In this document: positions 16,156 to 27,300 of the stretch, in pieces | How positions within the stretch are numbered: position 1 is the first letter of the stretch | How the letters are laid out: each line of letters opens with the position of its first letter | NCBI GenBank assembly: GCA_965250265.1 | Contig: CBDFNO010000013.1 | Location: 124,001-188,000, forward strand | DNA from: PRS1 sp965250265 | GTDB lineage: Bacteria > Bacteroidota > Bacteroidia > Flavobacteriales > Flavobacteriaceae | Direction: 5' to 3' | Length of the DNA: 64,000 nucleotides | Program-made: the position numbers and the translations under genes | The notes under the pieces: generated by a model | The model's database searches: none | What the model was told of the DNA's origin: nothing | What the model saw: only the letters and a program-made list of their open reading frames with translations

Positions 16156-17895
16156 TTGAATAAATTTTCCGTTAGTTTTACACACAAAAGCACAACATTG
16201 AGGACTTTAAAAATTGTAATTTTATACCTTATTTTAAGCACTATAAATCTGACTTTTATAAATGCGCAAAATTTAAATCTAATTGTTAAAGGAAAGGACA
16301 GTTTAGAAACTAATGTTATTGATTCTCTAAATTACAAAAAAAGCTTTGTCGATTTTATTTCTCTTAAAAATGAAGTTGAAGCATTACATCTCAATCTTCA
16401 AAAGTTAGGTTTTATTGAAAATAAATTATTGTTGATTGATAAAAAAAGTGATTCAATATATGTTGCAAAATTCAGCTTAAATAAAAAATATGACACCATA
16501 TATATATACTACGATAATAAACTGTTTTCAAAAGAGATATTAGAGCCTATTTCTAACTCTGTTACTTCAGAATATTTTATAACTACAATTTCTAAAACTG
16601 AAGATATCCTTAATTATATAAGCTCTAAAATAGTTGAAGATGGTCAGCCCTTTGCTTCTCTTAAACTCATAAACTTAAAAAAGAAAGATAATTATAGTAT
16701 ACAGGCTGAGCTCATTATCTCGAGTGATAAAAAAAGAAGTGTAGATAATATTATAGTTAAGGGCTATGAGAATTTTTCCAAATCTTATATAAAGCATTTT
16801 TTAAAAATTAAGAATGGTGATGATTTTAATTTAAAAACTTTAAAAGAAAAATCTGAAACCTTAAATACTTTACAATTTGCTAATCAAATAAAACCTCCTG
16901 AAATTCTCTTTACAAAAGACTCAACGACTATTTATTTATACTTAGAAAAATCAAAAAGTAACAACTTTGATGGTTTTCTTGGTTTTGGCACAAATGAAAC
17001 AACCAATAAAATTGAATTTAACGGGTACCTAAATTTAAATCTAACAAACAATCTTAATTATGGAGAGTCTTTTAACTTGATTTATAAAAGCGACGAAAAT
17101 GATCAAAAAAAATTTGATGTTAATTTTAATCTACCATATATTTTAGGCTCAGCTATTGGAACAGAAATTGCTTTAAATATATTTAAGAAAGATTCAACCT
17201 ACACTACTGTCAATCAATCTGCTAGTTTATTTTATCAAATTAATTCTAAACAAAAAATCCATATTGGTATTGAAGGTGTTCAATCTAATAATTTATTAGA
17301 GAATACTATTTCTGAAACTATTCAAGATTATAATTCTACTTTTTATAATTTAAGATTTGAGTACATAAAAAGGGAATCCTATAATTTTCTTTTTCCTATA
17401 AATTTTGTTTTCGATTTTAAAGGTGGTTTTGGTAATAGGAATTTTGAAAACACTTCTGAAAAACAAACACTTTTTGTTTTAAAGACATTCAAAATTTTTA
17501 ATTTGAACACTAAAAACAGTGTTTATTTAAGGCTAAATGGTGCTGGAATAAATTCAAACAATTTTTTATCTAATGAGCTTATTAGGTTTGGAGGCATAAA
17601 ATCGATACGTGGTTTTGAAGAAAATAGCTTAATTGCTTCCTTGTTTGGTGTATTGAATACAGAGTATCGTTACCAGCTAAACAACAACATTTATGCACAC
17701 TCTATTTTTGATGCGGCTTATTTTGAAAATGAGATCACAAAAACGAAAGAAAAGCTTTTTGGATTTGGCATTGGGTTTGGTATAAATACAAAGGCTGGGT
17801 TATTAAAATTTAATTATGCAAATGGGAAGTCAGAAAGTCAAAAATTTAAATTTTCAGACTCAAAAATCCACTTAAGTTTAAGCGCAATATTCTAA
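16156..17895 (+). CDS. BamA/TamA-family outer-membrane barrel protein
   Basis: 579 aa. A signal peptide spans about residues 16-38 (KIVILYLILSTINLTFINAQ). A POTRA-like segment follows around residues 195-270 (VKGYENFSKSYIKHFLKIKNG) and then a C-terminal 16-strand-type barrel. The motif RFGGIKSIRGFEENS resembles the conserved surface-antigen region of the BamA/TamA/FhaC superfamily, and the protein ends in a terminal Phe. The only in-frame start near the signal peptide is TTG at 16156, and no in-frame ATG exists in the signal region. It is divergent from rpsL. Its cargo is unknown; it is shorter than BamA, so it is unlikely to be the main assembly factor. Confidence 0.8.
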   Translation: MNKFSVSFTHKSTTLRTLKIVILYLILSTINLTFINAQNLNLIVKGKDSLETNVIDSLNYKKSFVDFISLKNEVEALHLNLQKLGFIENKLLLIDKKSDSIYVAKFSLNKKYDTIYIYYDNKLFSKEILEPISNSVTSEYFITTISKTEDILNYISSKIVEDGQPFASLKLINLKKKDNYSIQAELIISSDKKRSVDNIIVKGYENFSKSYIKHFLKIKNGDDFNLKTLKEKSETLNTLQFANQIKPPEILFTKDSTTIYLYLEKSKSNNFDGFLGFGTNETTNKIEFNGYLNLNLTNNLNYGESFNLIYKSDENDQKKFDVNFNLPYILGSAIGTEIALNIFKKDSTYTTVNQSASLFYQINSKQKIHIGIEGVQSNNLLENTISETIQDYNSTFYNLRFEYIKRESYNFLFPINFVFDFKGGFGNRNFENTSEKQTLFVLKTFKIFNLNTKNSVYLRLNGAGINSNNFLSNELIRFGGIKSIRGFEENSLIASLFGVLNTEYRYQLNNNIYAHSIFDAAYFENEITKTKEKLFGFGIGFGINTKAGLLKFNYANGKSESQKFKFSDSKIHLSLSAIF

Positions 17896-18014
17896 TAAAC
17901 CCATTATATTAAAAGAGTCTTTCGAAAAAAAAATTAAAATTTTAACCAATAATTATTGTTTTATTAACTTTTTATTATGATTTTTGGCGTAGACTAATTC
18001 AAATAAATTATAAA

Positions 18015-21000
18015 ATGAAAACAAAGTTTAGTGGAATTTTAACGCTATTACTGGCGTTTGTTGTGCAATTTACATTTGCACAGGAAAAAACAATTTCGGG
18101 AACAGTTTCGGATAATTCTGGAATACCTCTTCCTGGGGTTAATATTATTGTAAAAGGTACAACTACAGGTACTCAAACAGATTTTGATGGTAATTATAAC
18201 ATCAATGCAAGTGTGGGTGACGTTTTAACCTTTTCTTATGTAGGACTTATAACTGTTGAACAAACAGTTGGGGCTGCAAACACAATTAATGTTACGATGG
18301 TAGAAGATTCTACTGTTCTTGAGGAAGTAATTGTAACTGCACAAGGTATTAAAAGAGAAAAGAAAGCTCTTGGTTATGCCGTAAGTGAAGTTGATTCTGA
18401 CGAAATTGAGCAACGAGCAGAAGGTGATGTTGCTAGAATTTTATCCGGTAAAGCTTCAGGTGTACAAATTACTTCTCAAAGTGGTACTTCTGGATCTGCT
18501 ACTAACGTAATTATTAGGGGTTATTCTTCTATTAATGGTAGTAACCAAGCATTATTTGTTGTAGATGGTGTTCCTTTTAGTAGTGATACTAATTCACAAG
18601 GTAACTTCCTTAATGGTAATGTTGGATCAAGTAGATTTTTAGATTTAGATCCGAATAACATTGCAAGTGTAAACGTTCTTAAAGGCCTTGCTGCTGCTAC
18701 TTTATATGGTGCTGCTGGAAGAAATGGTGTCATTGTAATTACGACTAAATCTGGATCTGGTGCAGCTGCTGGACCTAAGAAATCAGAAATTACTGTTAGC
18801 CAATCTTATTTTGTAAATGAAATTGCTTCTTTACCAGATTATCAAAATCAATACGGTGGTGGTTTCGATCAATCTTTTGGTTGGTTCTTTAGTAACTGGG
18901 GACCTGCCTTTGAAGCTGGTGGTGTTGATGGTTATTTAAATGACCCTGCAGGAACTATCCAACCAGATGGTACTGTTGAACACCCTTATGGTTCTTCAGC
19001 CTTCTTAAATAACTTTTTAGGTGGTAATAACCAATTTAATAACTTATATACTGGTCAGCGTTATGACTGGAAAGCTTATAATAGTGTTGAAAACTTCTTT
19101 AGAACAGGAGGTGTAAGTAATACTTCCATAAACCTTAGAGGTGCCTCTACTGATGGCAATATTAGTTATAATGTAAATTATGGACATTTAGATGAACTTG
19201 GATTTACTCCTGGAAATAAGGTCTTAAGAAATACACTATCTGTTGGTGGTCGTGCTAAATTAAGTAATAATTTTACAATTAATGCTTCTTTAAATTATTC
19301 TAGAAACCATGTGACTTCACCTCCAGTTTCAGCAAGTAGAGGTAATGGTACATTAGGATGGTCAACTTTTGGTAATGTATTCTTTACTCCAAGAAATGTA
19401 GATTTAAATGGATTACCATTTGAATTACCTGAAAATGGTGGAAGTATATACTATCGTAATGGTAATGATATTATTAATCCAAACTGGTCGGTTAAAAATG
19501 CTGGAAACAATCAGTTAACTAACAGAGTATTTGGAACCGCATCATTAACATACGATTTTAATGATAACTTAAACGTGACATATCGTGCTGGTATTGATTC
19601 ATATAATGAGAGAAATACAGCTTACTCTAACAGAAATGGGGTAAACTTTACAAATGCAATATTTGGGTTTTTAAATACTTGGGATAACAATGTTACCATC
19701 TGGAATCACTATTTAGCCTTTAATGGTAACTATGATTTATCAGATGACTTTGGATTAACATTTGTTTTAGGTGGTACATCTGACCAAAGAGTATTTGATC
19801 AACAAGGTGTTGCTAGTTCACAACAAATTGTATTTGGGGTGTTAAGACACTTTAACTATGTAAATCAAACACCGATTCATTTTCTTTCAGAACAAAATAC
19901 CCTTGGTGTTTTTGGAGAAGCAGCTATAGATTATTCTAATTTTGCATTCCTTACACTTTCTGCTAGAAATGACTGGGTATCTAATTTACCTACGGATAAT
20001 AATAACCAGTTTTACCCTAGTGTAAGTGTTTCTTTCTTACCAACTGCTGCTTTTGATGAATTAAAATCAACAAACGGTTTAAATTACTTGAAGATTAGAG
20101 CTGGTATAGGACAGTCTGCAGGTTTCCCTTCAGGTTATCCTACAATAGGAACAGTAGGTCAATCAACTCAAGTTAATGGTGGTGCCGTAGGTGGTTCTGG
20201 AGGAGTTGTAACTAATAGTGTAAGTAACTTTAGAGCAAATCCTGATTTACAACCAGAGCTCGTTAGTGAGTTCGAAGTTGGTTTTGATGCAAGAGCTTGG
20301 GATAATAGAGTTAACCTTAGTGTGTCTTTCTACGATAGAACAACTAAAGATTTAATTGTTTTTAAACCACTACCTCCATCTTCAGGATTTACGCAAACAC
20401 AAGATAATGTTGGTAAAGTTGAAGGTGACGGTTGGGAAGTTGATTTAGGTGTTGACTTATTTAGAAATGATGGAGATGGCTTTAATTGGAACACTCGTGT
20501 TAACTTTACTAAAAGTGAGCAAATAGTTACTGAGCAAGATGATGACCAAATTATATTTGCTGGTTCAACCGCAGCTTTTTTAGGTGGTAACGCAGCTATA
20601 GAAGGAGAACAATTAGGTATTATAGTTGGTAGAAGAATTGCAAGAGATGCCAATGATAATTTTTTAGTTGCTGCTTCTGGTAGTTATCAAACTGAAGATC
20701 AAGTAACTTTACCTGACGGTAGAACTATTACTCCTATTATTGGTGATCCTAACCCTGATTATGTGATGAATTTTATAAACAATTTATCATATAAAAACTT
20801 TAATTTAGGCTTTCAAATAAATCATACTAAAGGTGGTGATATTGCAACAACAACAGTAGCCACATTATTAGGTCGTGGTTTGATTGTTACTGATAGAAAG
20901 AATACTTTTATTCTTCCTGGAGTTTTAGCGTCTAATGGTCAACCAAATAATTTACAAATTAATAACTCAACTTATTATTTTAGTAATGTTTTATTCGGGC

Positions 21001-21278
21001 CTAAAGAATTAACTGTTTACGATGCATCTGTATTACGTTTATCAGAAATTTCTTTTGGATATTCATTCCCTGAAAAACTTTTGGAAAAAACACCTTTTGG
21101 ATCATTGTCAATTACTGCTAGTGGTTTCAATTTATGGTATGATGCATATAACACACCTGATCGTGCAAACTTCGACCCTAATGTAGCAGGTGTTGGTGTT
21201 GGTAATGGTAGAGGATTTGACTATTTAAATGGTCCTAGTTCTAAAAGATTTGGTTTAAGTGTTAAAGTAACCTTTTAA
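18015..21278 (+). CDS. SusC/RagA-family TonB-dependent outer-membrane receptor
   Basis: 1087 aa. Residues 1-22 are a signal peptide. Residues 28 to about 100 form a carboxypeptidase-regulatory-like domain (GTVSDNSGIPLPGVNIIV...). The TonB-box-like EEVIVTAQG is at about 103-111, the plug runs to about residue 235, and a large barrel ends in a terminal Phe (SVKVTF). The SusC transporter works with a SusD lid to import oligosaccharides or peptides across the outer membrane using TonB energy. It is followed by its susD partner after 74 nt. The substrate cannot be read from the sequence; no glycoside hydrolase is linked. Residues 29-153 closely resemble a segment inserted in the alpha-2-macroglobulin at 43401-49748. 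Confidence 0.95.
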   Translation: MKTKFSGILTLLLAFVVQFTFAQEKTISGTVSDNSGIPLPGVNIIVKGTTTGTQTDFDGNYNINASVGDVLTFSYVGLITVEQTVGAANTINVTMVEDSTVLEEVIVTAQGIKREKKALGYAVSEVDSDEIEQRAEGDVARILSGKASGVQITSQSGTSGSATNVIIRGYSSINGSNQALFVVDGVPFSSDTNSQGNFLNGNVGSSRFLDLDPNNIASVNVLKGLAAATLYGAAGRNGVIVITTKSGSGAAAGPKKSEITVSQSYFVNEIASLPDYQNQYGGGFDQSFGWFFSNWGPAFEAGGVDGYLNDPAGTIQPDGTVEHPYGSSAFLNNFLGGNNQFNNLYTGQRYDWKAYNSVENFFRTGGVSNTSINLRGASTDGNISYNVNYGHLDELGFTPGNKVLRNTLSVGGRAKLSNNFTINASLNYSRNHVTSPPVSASRGNGTLGWSTFGNVFFTPRNVDLNGLPFELPENGGSIYYRNGNDIINPNWSVKNAGNNQLTNRVFGTASLTYDFNDNLNVTYRAGIDSYNERNTAYSNRNGVNFTNAIFGFLNTWDNNVTIWNHYLAFNGNYDLSDDFGLTFVLGGTSDQRVFDQQGVASSQQIVFGVLRHFNYVNQTPIHFLSEQNTLGVFGEAAIDYSNFAFLTLSARNDWVSNLPTDNNNQFYPSVSVSFLPTAAFDELKSTNGLNYLKIRAGIGQSAGFPSGYPTIGTVGQSTQVNGGAVGGSGGVVTNSVSNFRANPDLQPELVSEFEVGFDARAWDNRVNLSVSFYDRTTKDLIVFKPLPPSSGFTQTQDNVGKVEGDGWEVDLGVDLFRNDGDGFNWNTRVNFTKSEQIVTEQDDDQIIFAGSTAAFLGGNAAIEGEQLGIIVGRRIARDANDNFLVAASGSYQTEDQVTLPDGRTITPIIGDPNPDYVMNFINNLSYKNFNLGFQINHTKGGDIATTTVATLLGRGLIVTDRKNTFILPGVLASNGQPNNLQINNSTYYFSNVLFGPKELTVYDASVLRLSEISFGYSFPEKLLEKTPFGSLSITASGFNLWYDAYNTPDRANFDPNVAGVGVGNGRGFDYLNGPSSKRFGLSVKVTF

Positions 21279-21352
21279 TTATTAAAAAAAAAATTAAATA
21301 CAGACGCAACCTTTTTAATGTTTTGCATCTTATTTATAACTAAACAAGTATT

Positions 21353-23185
21353 ATGAAAAAAATATATAAATTTTTATTAATGACAATCGTTGTCTCTAGT
21401 ACCATGTTTTACTCGTGTGAGACTCTAGAGCTAGAGAACCTTGCGAGCCCGAACGGTTTGGATCCAAGTAAAGCGGATGCCGATTTGCTGTTGAATAGTA
21501 TTCAATTAGCTTATAGAGCTTCGTTAATTACGTTTAATGATAACAATGCTTCTTTAGCAAGAATTGATTATTTCTTCGGTAGAGATTATTTTGAGGATAG
21601 ACCTGGTATAGGCGGTCCTTGGAATAACTTATATAGTGGAATGCTTCCTGACATTGCTAATATAGCTGCTTTGCATTCGGCAGAAAATGATTTATCATTT
21701 CAACTTGGTATTTCAAAAATAATGCAGGCACATGTTATGATGTTGTTGGTCGATTCTTTAGGCGACATTGTTTACTCACAAGCAAACAATCCTAGTGAAT
21801 ATCCAGCTCCTGCTGTAGATGATGATCAAGAAGTGTACAATGCTGCATTAGCATTACTGGTTGAAGCAAAAGCACATTTAGCTAGTGCTCCTGGTACTAA
21901 TGCAACTGACATGTTTTATGGTAATGATAATGATAAATGGATAACGTTTGCTAACACCCTTCAGATGCGTGCCAATTTAACTGTTGGTAATTACTCAGCA
22001 GTTGCATCTGCAACAAATGTTATTACTGATACTGCAGACGATATGGAATTTGCTTATGGAACCAATGTGCTAGCTCCAGACACTCGTCATCCTGATTACA
22101 ATGCTGATTACAGAAGTGATGGAGCAAATATTTACCAAAATAATTGGTTGATGAACCAAATGACAGGAGATTCAGATGAATGGTATAATTTATGGGGAGT
22201 TTGGGAAATTGGTGATGATATGACACCAGCTGATCCATTACCAACAAATGATCCAAGACGTCGTTATTATTTTTACAGACAATCATGGAATACTCCTGGG
22301 AATTTTTCAATGCTATATCATTCAGCAGCTGGAACAGGAGCTTGGCCAGAATTTTTTGGTGCAGATAGTACAAACGGAGAAACTTTACAGTGTTCTTTAC
22401 AAAACGTACCATTTCATTTAGAATTTACTCCAGACGAAGAAATTTGGTGTTCAACTAAATTAGGATATTGGGGAAGAACGCATGGTAATGATGAAGGTAC
22501 TCCTCCAGATAACTTTTTAAGAACAGCTTCAGGTGTATATCCTGCAGGTGGAAGTTTCGATAACCAATACGATATACCTTTTTATCAAGGTGGATCTGGT
22601 GTAGGAAACTTGCCTAGTGGAGCAGTTGGACTTGGAAATGGTGGTGGCGGTGCTGGTGTAGAACCAATCATGCTTGCTTCTTATGTTTATTTTATGAAAG
22701 CTGAAGCTGAATTAGCACTTGGAAATACAGCTGCTGCTAGAACGCATTTGGAAACAGCAATCACAACATCTATAAATAAAGTAATGTCTTTTGGAGCTTT
22801 AGATGCCGCTGCAGATAGCGATTTATTCCCTACAGCCGTAGAAATCGATGATTTTATGACTACTATTTTGGGTGAGTTTGATGCTGCTCCTGAAACATCA
22901 GGATTAGACGGATTTGGTTTTCCTGTAGAAAAAGACAAATGGGATATTTTAGGAGAACAATATTTTGTAGCTATGTTTGGTGGATCTGCTGATGCTTTCA
23001 ATTTTATTAGAAGAACTGGGTATCCTAGAACAATAACTAGACAAATAGAACCTGATCCAGGATCTTTCCCTAGAACTCTTCTTTACCCTAGTGCAGAGAT
23101 TATTGCCAATCCTAATATAACGCAAAGAACAAACTTGAGCACCCAAGTATTTTGGGATCAAGGTGTTACAAATCCAGCAAATTAA
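21353..23185 (+). CDS. SusD/RagB-family nutrient-binding lipoprotein
   Basis: 610 aa. The signal peptide ends in a lipobox-like MFYSCET, so the mature protein is a lipoprotein on the outer-membrane surface. SusD proteins are helical TPR-based lids that bind substrate over the SusC pore. The SusD-type features include NSIQLAYRAS, the DNDKWITFANTLQMRANL helix and the C-terminal DKWDILGEQYFVAMFGGSADAFN. It is cotranscribed with the preceding susC and the lipoprotein gene 12 nt downstream. Confidence 0.93.
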   Translation: MKKIYKFLLMTIVVSSTMFYSCETLELENLASPNGLDPSKADADLLLNSIQLAYRASLITFNDNNASLARIDYFFGRDYFEDRPGIGGPWNNLYSGMLPDIANIAALHSAENDLSFQLGISKIMQAHVMMLLVDSLGDIVYSQANNPSEYPAPAVDDDQEVYNAALALLVEAKAHLASAPGTNATDMFYGNDNDKWITFANTLQMRANLTVGNYSAVASATNVITDTADDMEFAYGTNVLAPDTRHPDYNADYRSDGANIYQNNWLMNQMTGDSDEWYNLWGVWEIGDDMTPADPLPTNDPRRRYYFYRQSWNTPGNFSMLYHSAAGTGAWPEFFGADSTNGETLQCSLQNVPFHLEFTPDEEIWCSTKLGYWGRTHGNDEGTPPDNFLRTASGVYPAGGSFDNQYDIPFYQGGSGVGNLPSGAVGLGNGGGGAGVEPIMLASYVYFMKAEAELALGNTAAARTHLETAITTSINKVMSFGALDAAADSDLFPTAVEIDDFMTTILGEFDAAPETSGLDGFGFPVEKDKWDILGEQYFVAMFGGSADAFNFIRRTGYPRTITRQIEPDPGSFPRTLLYPSAEIIANPNITQRTNLSTQVFWDQGVTNPAN

Positions 23186-23197
23186 AAATAAATTAAT

Positions 23198-24130
23198 ATG
23201 AAAAATGTAATTAAAATTTTATTGTCCTTACTCTTAGTTGTTTCTTTCAACTCTTGTGAAGACAGCAATAATACAATTGATCAAGTATTCCAATTTGAGA
23301 CAGGTGCAGTTTTAAGAACTCTTGAGGTAATAAGTAATACATTAAACTCAAGTGATGCCTCTTCTTTTTGGAGTGTAAGTGTAGAAGAGCAAGACAAAGA
23401 AGAAGGTGCTTTACTACAAAGTGTAGATGTATATGTGTCCATTAGAGATTTAAGCCCTGATAATGGTACAACCGTAGCGGACGATATACTTATTAAAACT
23501 ATAGATGGATCATCCTTTTCTACAGATACACCTTTTGGATTACCAAGAGCTGTTATTTCGGCAACTTTTGGTGAAGCAGAAGCTGCAATGGGATTAAATT
23601 CTAGTTCACATGCTCCAGGTGATCTTTTTGTTTTTGAATTAAGACTTAATTTAACCGATGGTAGAATATATGGTGCAGATAGTGCAGCAAGTATTATTAC
23701 TGGTGGTTACTTTTCTTCACCATTTTCTTATAATGCATTAATTTTATGTTCACCTGAGCCAGGAGATTATTTAGTAGATATGCATGACTCTTATGGAGAT
23801 GGATGGCAAACTGATAGTGGAAGTGGTGGAAATGGACTGCAAGTAACTGCAGATGGTACAGTATTACAAGTTGGAATGTGTTCACCTTACGGTGCTGGTT
23901 GGCTGGGTGCTGGAGAAAGCGAAGGCTGTATAACTGGAGATTACTATGATGCTTCTGATGTTATTACGATTCCTAATGGAACTCAAGAGGCAGTTTGGAA
24001 TTGGCCAGGAGATGCTTATGGTGAAATTTCTTTTGAAGTATATGCACCTGACGGCAGTTTAGTTTTCGAAGGCTTACAAGGAGCAACTGCACCAGGTTTA
24101 ATGCCTATAGCAGTTTGTGCTTCTAGTTAA
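23198..24130 (+). CDS. Surface lipoprotein of the SusC/D locus, function unknown
   Basis: 310 aa. Signal peptide with lipobox SFNSCED, so probably an outer-membrane surface lipoprotein. The N-terminal half (about residues 30-185) looks like a beta-rich domain. The C-terminal part from about residue 188 contains GDYLVDMHDSYGDGWQTDSG and several cysteines (for example SPEPGDY preceded by LILC, and GMCSPYG). The DSYGDGW motif occurs in other secreted Bacteroidota proteins. It ends the SusC-SusD operon and precedes a strong terminator. Third genes in such loci often bind or process the substrate, so a substrate-binding role is likely but not shown. Confidence 0.75.
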   Translation: MKNVIKILLSLLLVVSFNSCEDSNNTIDQVFQFETGAVLRTLEVISNTLNSSDASSFWSVSVEEQDKEEGALLQSVDVYVSIRDLSPDNGTTVADDILIKTIDGSSFSTDTPFGLPRAVISATFGEAEAAMGLNSSSHAPGDLFVFELRLNLTDGRIYGADSAASIITGGYFSSPFSYNALILCSPEPGDYLVDMHDSYGDGWQTDSGSGGNGLQVTADGTVLQVGMCSPYGAGWLGAGESEGCITGDYYDASDVITIPNGTQEAVWNWPGDAYGEISFEVYAPDGSLVFEGLQGATAPGLMPIAVCASS

Positions 24131-24161
24131 CAAAAAAAGTTATATTACATAACTTAAATAT

Positions 24162-24196
24162 AAAAAAGAGCTTTATAAAAATAAAGCTCTTTTTTT
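24162..24196 (+). terminator. Strong intrinsic terminator after the SusC/D operon
   Basis: AAAAAAGAGCTTTAT (24162-24176) pairs perfectly with ATAAAGCTCTTTTTT (24181-24195) around a 4-nt AAAA loop, followed by more T. The 15-bp stem with a T-rich 3' arm, 31 nt after the stop of the last gene, is a standard rho-independent terminator. Confidence 0.9.
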
Positions 24197-24267
24197 GTTC
24201 AAATATTCCTATTAATTAAAGTGGTTAGATTTAAATAGCAACCATCAAAATTAATCAGATGGTTTTT

Positions 24268-24275
24268 TATCTTTG
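24268..24275 (+). promoter_or_regulatory. Candidate -7 element for the FG-GAP gene
   Basis: TATCTTTG matches TAnnTTTG exactly and lies 27 nt before the ATG at 24303, in the window between the terminator and that gene. No TTG is present at the expected upstream distance, so the match rests on one element. Confidence 0.4.
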
Positions 24276-24302
24276 TACAAATTTTGAGAAGCCTTAATTT
24301 TT

Positions 24303-27300
24303 ATGTATAAAACAAAAATAATATTTGTCTCTTTTTTAATTATATTTCTTTTTAATTCCTGCAACAAAGAGAAAAAAAAAGACCCAAATATTTTAATTAA
24401 TAAAACACAAGAAGACTCAAAACACATTTCTTTTTCAAATTTTATAAAAGTAACCTCCGACACAAGTGGTCTAAACTTTAACAATACCATCATTCATGAT
24501 TTAGCGACTAAAGCGAACCTTTTTGATTACGACTACTTTTATAATGGTGCAGGTGTTGGTGTGGCAGATATAAACAATGATGGTTTAAAAGATATCTTTT
24601 TTTGTGGCAATCAAGTACTCAATAAACTCTACTTAAATAAGGGTAATTTAGTTTTTGAAGATATTTCAGTAACTGCAAACATTAATGCAAATAAAAGTTG
24701 GTCTAATGGAGTGACATTTGCCGATGTTAATAATGATGGTTGGTTAGATATTTATGTATCTCAGGGAGGTCCAAAAAATAAAGAAGAACGAAAAAACTTA
24801 TTGTTTATTAATCAAAAAGACTTAACATTTAAAGAAGAAGCTTCTAATTATGGTTTAGATGATTCAGGTATAAGCACACAATCTGCTTTTTTTGATTATG
24901 ATAAAGATGGCGATTTAGATTGCATGGTCATGAATGAAAATGACTATTATGGAATAGATCCTTCAACATTTTATAAAATCCTAAGCAATAAACAGAAACT
25001 AAAAGAAAACTCAAGTCATCTATATAAAAATATAAATGGAAAGTTTATAGATATAACAGAAGAAGCAGGTTTGTTGAAACCAACTTTTGGTTTAGGACTT
25101 TGTGTAAGCGACATTAATAATGACAATTGGTTAGATATTTATATAGCTAACGATTATTATGTTCCTGACGCTTTATATATAAACAATAAAAATGGCACAT
25201 TTACAGACCAAATAAAAGCTGTAACAAATCAAGTGTCTTTTTATGGGATGGGATTAGATATTGCAGATATTAATAACGATAATTTAAAAGATATTTTTGT
25301 ATTAGATATGGCTTCTAGTGATCATATCCGATCCAAAACATTAATGGCTTCTATGAATGTTCCGAAAATGAACTTATTAATAAATACTTTAGATCTTCAA
25401 CATCAATATATGTTTAACTCTTTACAATTGAATGTAGGAAATAATACCTTTCATAATGTTGCGCAATTATCTGGACTATCCAAAACCGATTGGAGCTGGG
25501 CTGGTCTTATTTTTGATACAGATAATGACTCAAATGATGATATTTATGTAACTAATGGTTACAGGCGGTATGCATCTGATAACGATTCAAGAATGAAAAT
25601 TGTAAGAGCCAAACAACAGTTTAGAGGAAATGTTCCTCTAAATATTAAAGAGGATCTTTACAACAATTTACCTTCTGAAAAATTAGCCAACATTTTGTAT
25701 AAAAATAATGGTGATTTAAATTTTGAAAACGTCACCTCTTTATCCGATTTAAATGAGCCTTCTTTCTCTAATGGAGCGGCATATTCCGATTTAGATAATG
25801 ATGGAGATTTAGATATCGTAGTTAATAATATGGATGATGATGCTTTTTTGTTCAAAAATTTATCTGTAGAAAATGGAGCTGGAAACTATATAAAAATTAT
25901 TACCAAAGGAACCACTTCCGAAGATTTTTCTAAAGTGTCTATTACTTATAATAATAAAACAAGAACGAAAGAAACCAAAAGAGTTCGAGGCTATTTGTCT
26001 GCTGTAGATAACACAATACATTTTGGTTTGGGTAATGTATCACTTATTGATACTGTTAAAGTTGTTTGGCCATCGGGAAAGTACATAGAACAATATAATA
26101 TTAAAGCAAATGCTACACTTTCCTTTAATGAAAAGGACGCTCAGAACAGTAGTACAAATAATTTATCAAAAGAAAATACTTGGTTTACTAAAACAAATAG
26201 CACTCTAAACTTTAGGCATAAGGAAAATGAATTTAACGATTTTAATAAAGAAGTGCTATTACCTTATAAGCAATCTACATTAGGTCCTTATATAACAAAA
26301 GGTGATGTGAATGGTGATTCTCGAGAAGATATTTATATTGGTGGCGCTTTAGGGCAAGCAGGCCAACTTTTTATTCAAACTGATAGTGGTTTTTTAAAAA
26401 CATATATTCAAGCTTTTAATGAAGATGCAAATTATGAGGATATGGAAGCTTTATTTATTGACATTGATAATGATAGCGATAATGATTTATATGTAGTGAG
26501 TGGTGGTAGTGAATTTAACGAACGATCAGAAAATTTAAAAGACAGAATTTATTTAAATGATGGAAATGGTAACTTTTCTAGAGTAACTGGATCAGAAATA
26601 GATCTTTACACCATTAGTGGTAAAACAGTCACAAAAATAGATTATGATAAAGATGGTGATTACGACCTTATTGTTGGAAACAGAATAAAACCACAAAAAT
26701 ATCCATTACATGATCCATCTCTTATTTACGAAAATATAAATGGCACATTCACTAATGTTACTGGTACTGTTGCTCCTGATTTTGAGGATTTTGGAATCGT
26801 TAATAAAGTTATTGCCACAGATTTTAATAATGATGGATGGGAAGATTTTATTGCTGTAGGAGAATGGACTCATATTGGGTTATTTTTAAATGAACAAGGA
26901 ACTTTTACAGATATTTCCAATAAAAGCAAATTAGATAGTGAAAAAGGATGGTGGTTCAATATCACCGAAACAGATATTAATAACGATGGTAATAAAGATT
27001 ATCTTATTGGGAATATAGGTCTGAACATAAAGTTTAAGGTTAGTTCCGAAAAACCTTTACGTATCTACGCAGCTGATTTCGATTCTAACGGAACTCATGA
27101 TGTGGTTTTAAGTTACAAATACAATGGTATTTTTGTGCCTTTACGAGGCAAAGAATGTTCTACTCAACAGATGCCATTTATAGCTGAAAAAATTCCAACT
27201 TTTGGCGAATTTGCCAATTCTAGTTTAGAAGATATTTATGGTGAGAATATATCTACAGCTTATCAAAGGGAAGCCAATCAATTTAAATCTATTGTACTGT

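Noticed and set aside
22023..22412. A 129-codon minus-strand frame inside the susD gene
   Set aside because: It is His/Tyr/Gln-rich in the manner of reverse-complement translations of the SusD frame and has no family match or leader.
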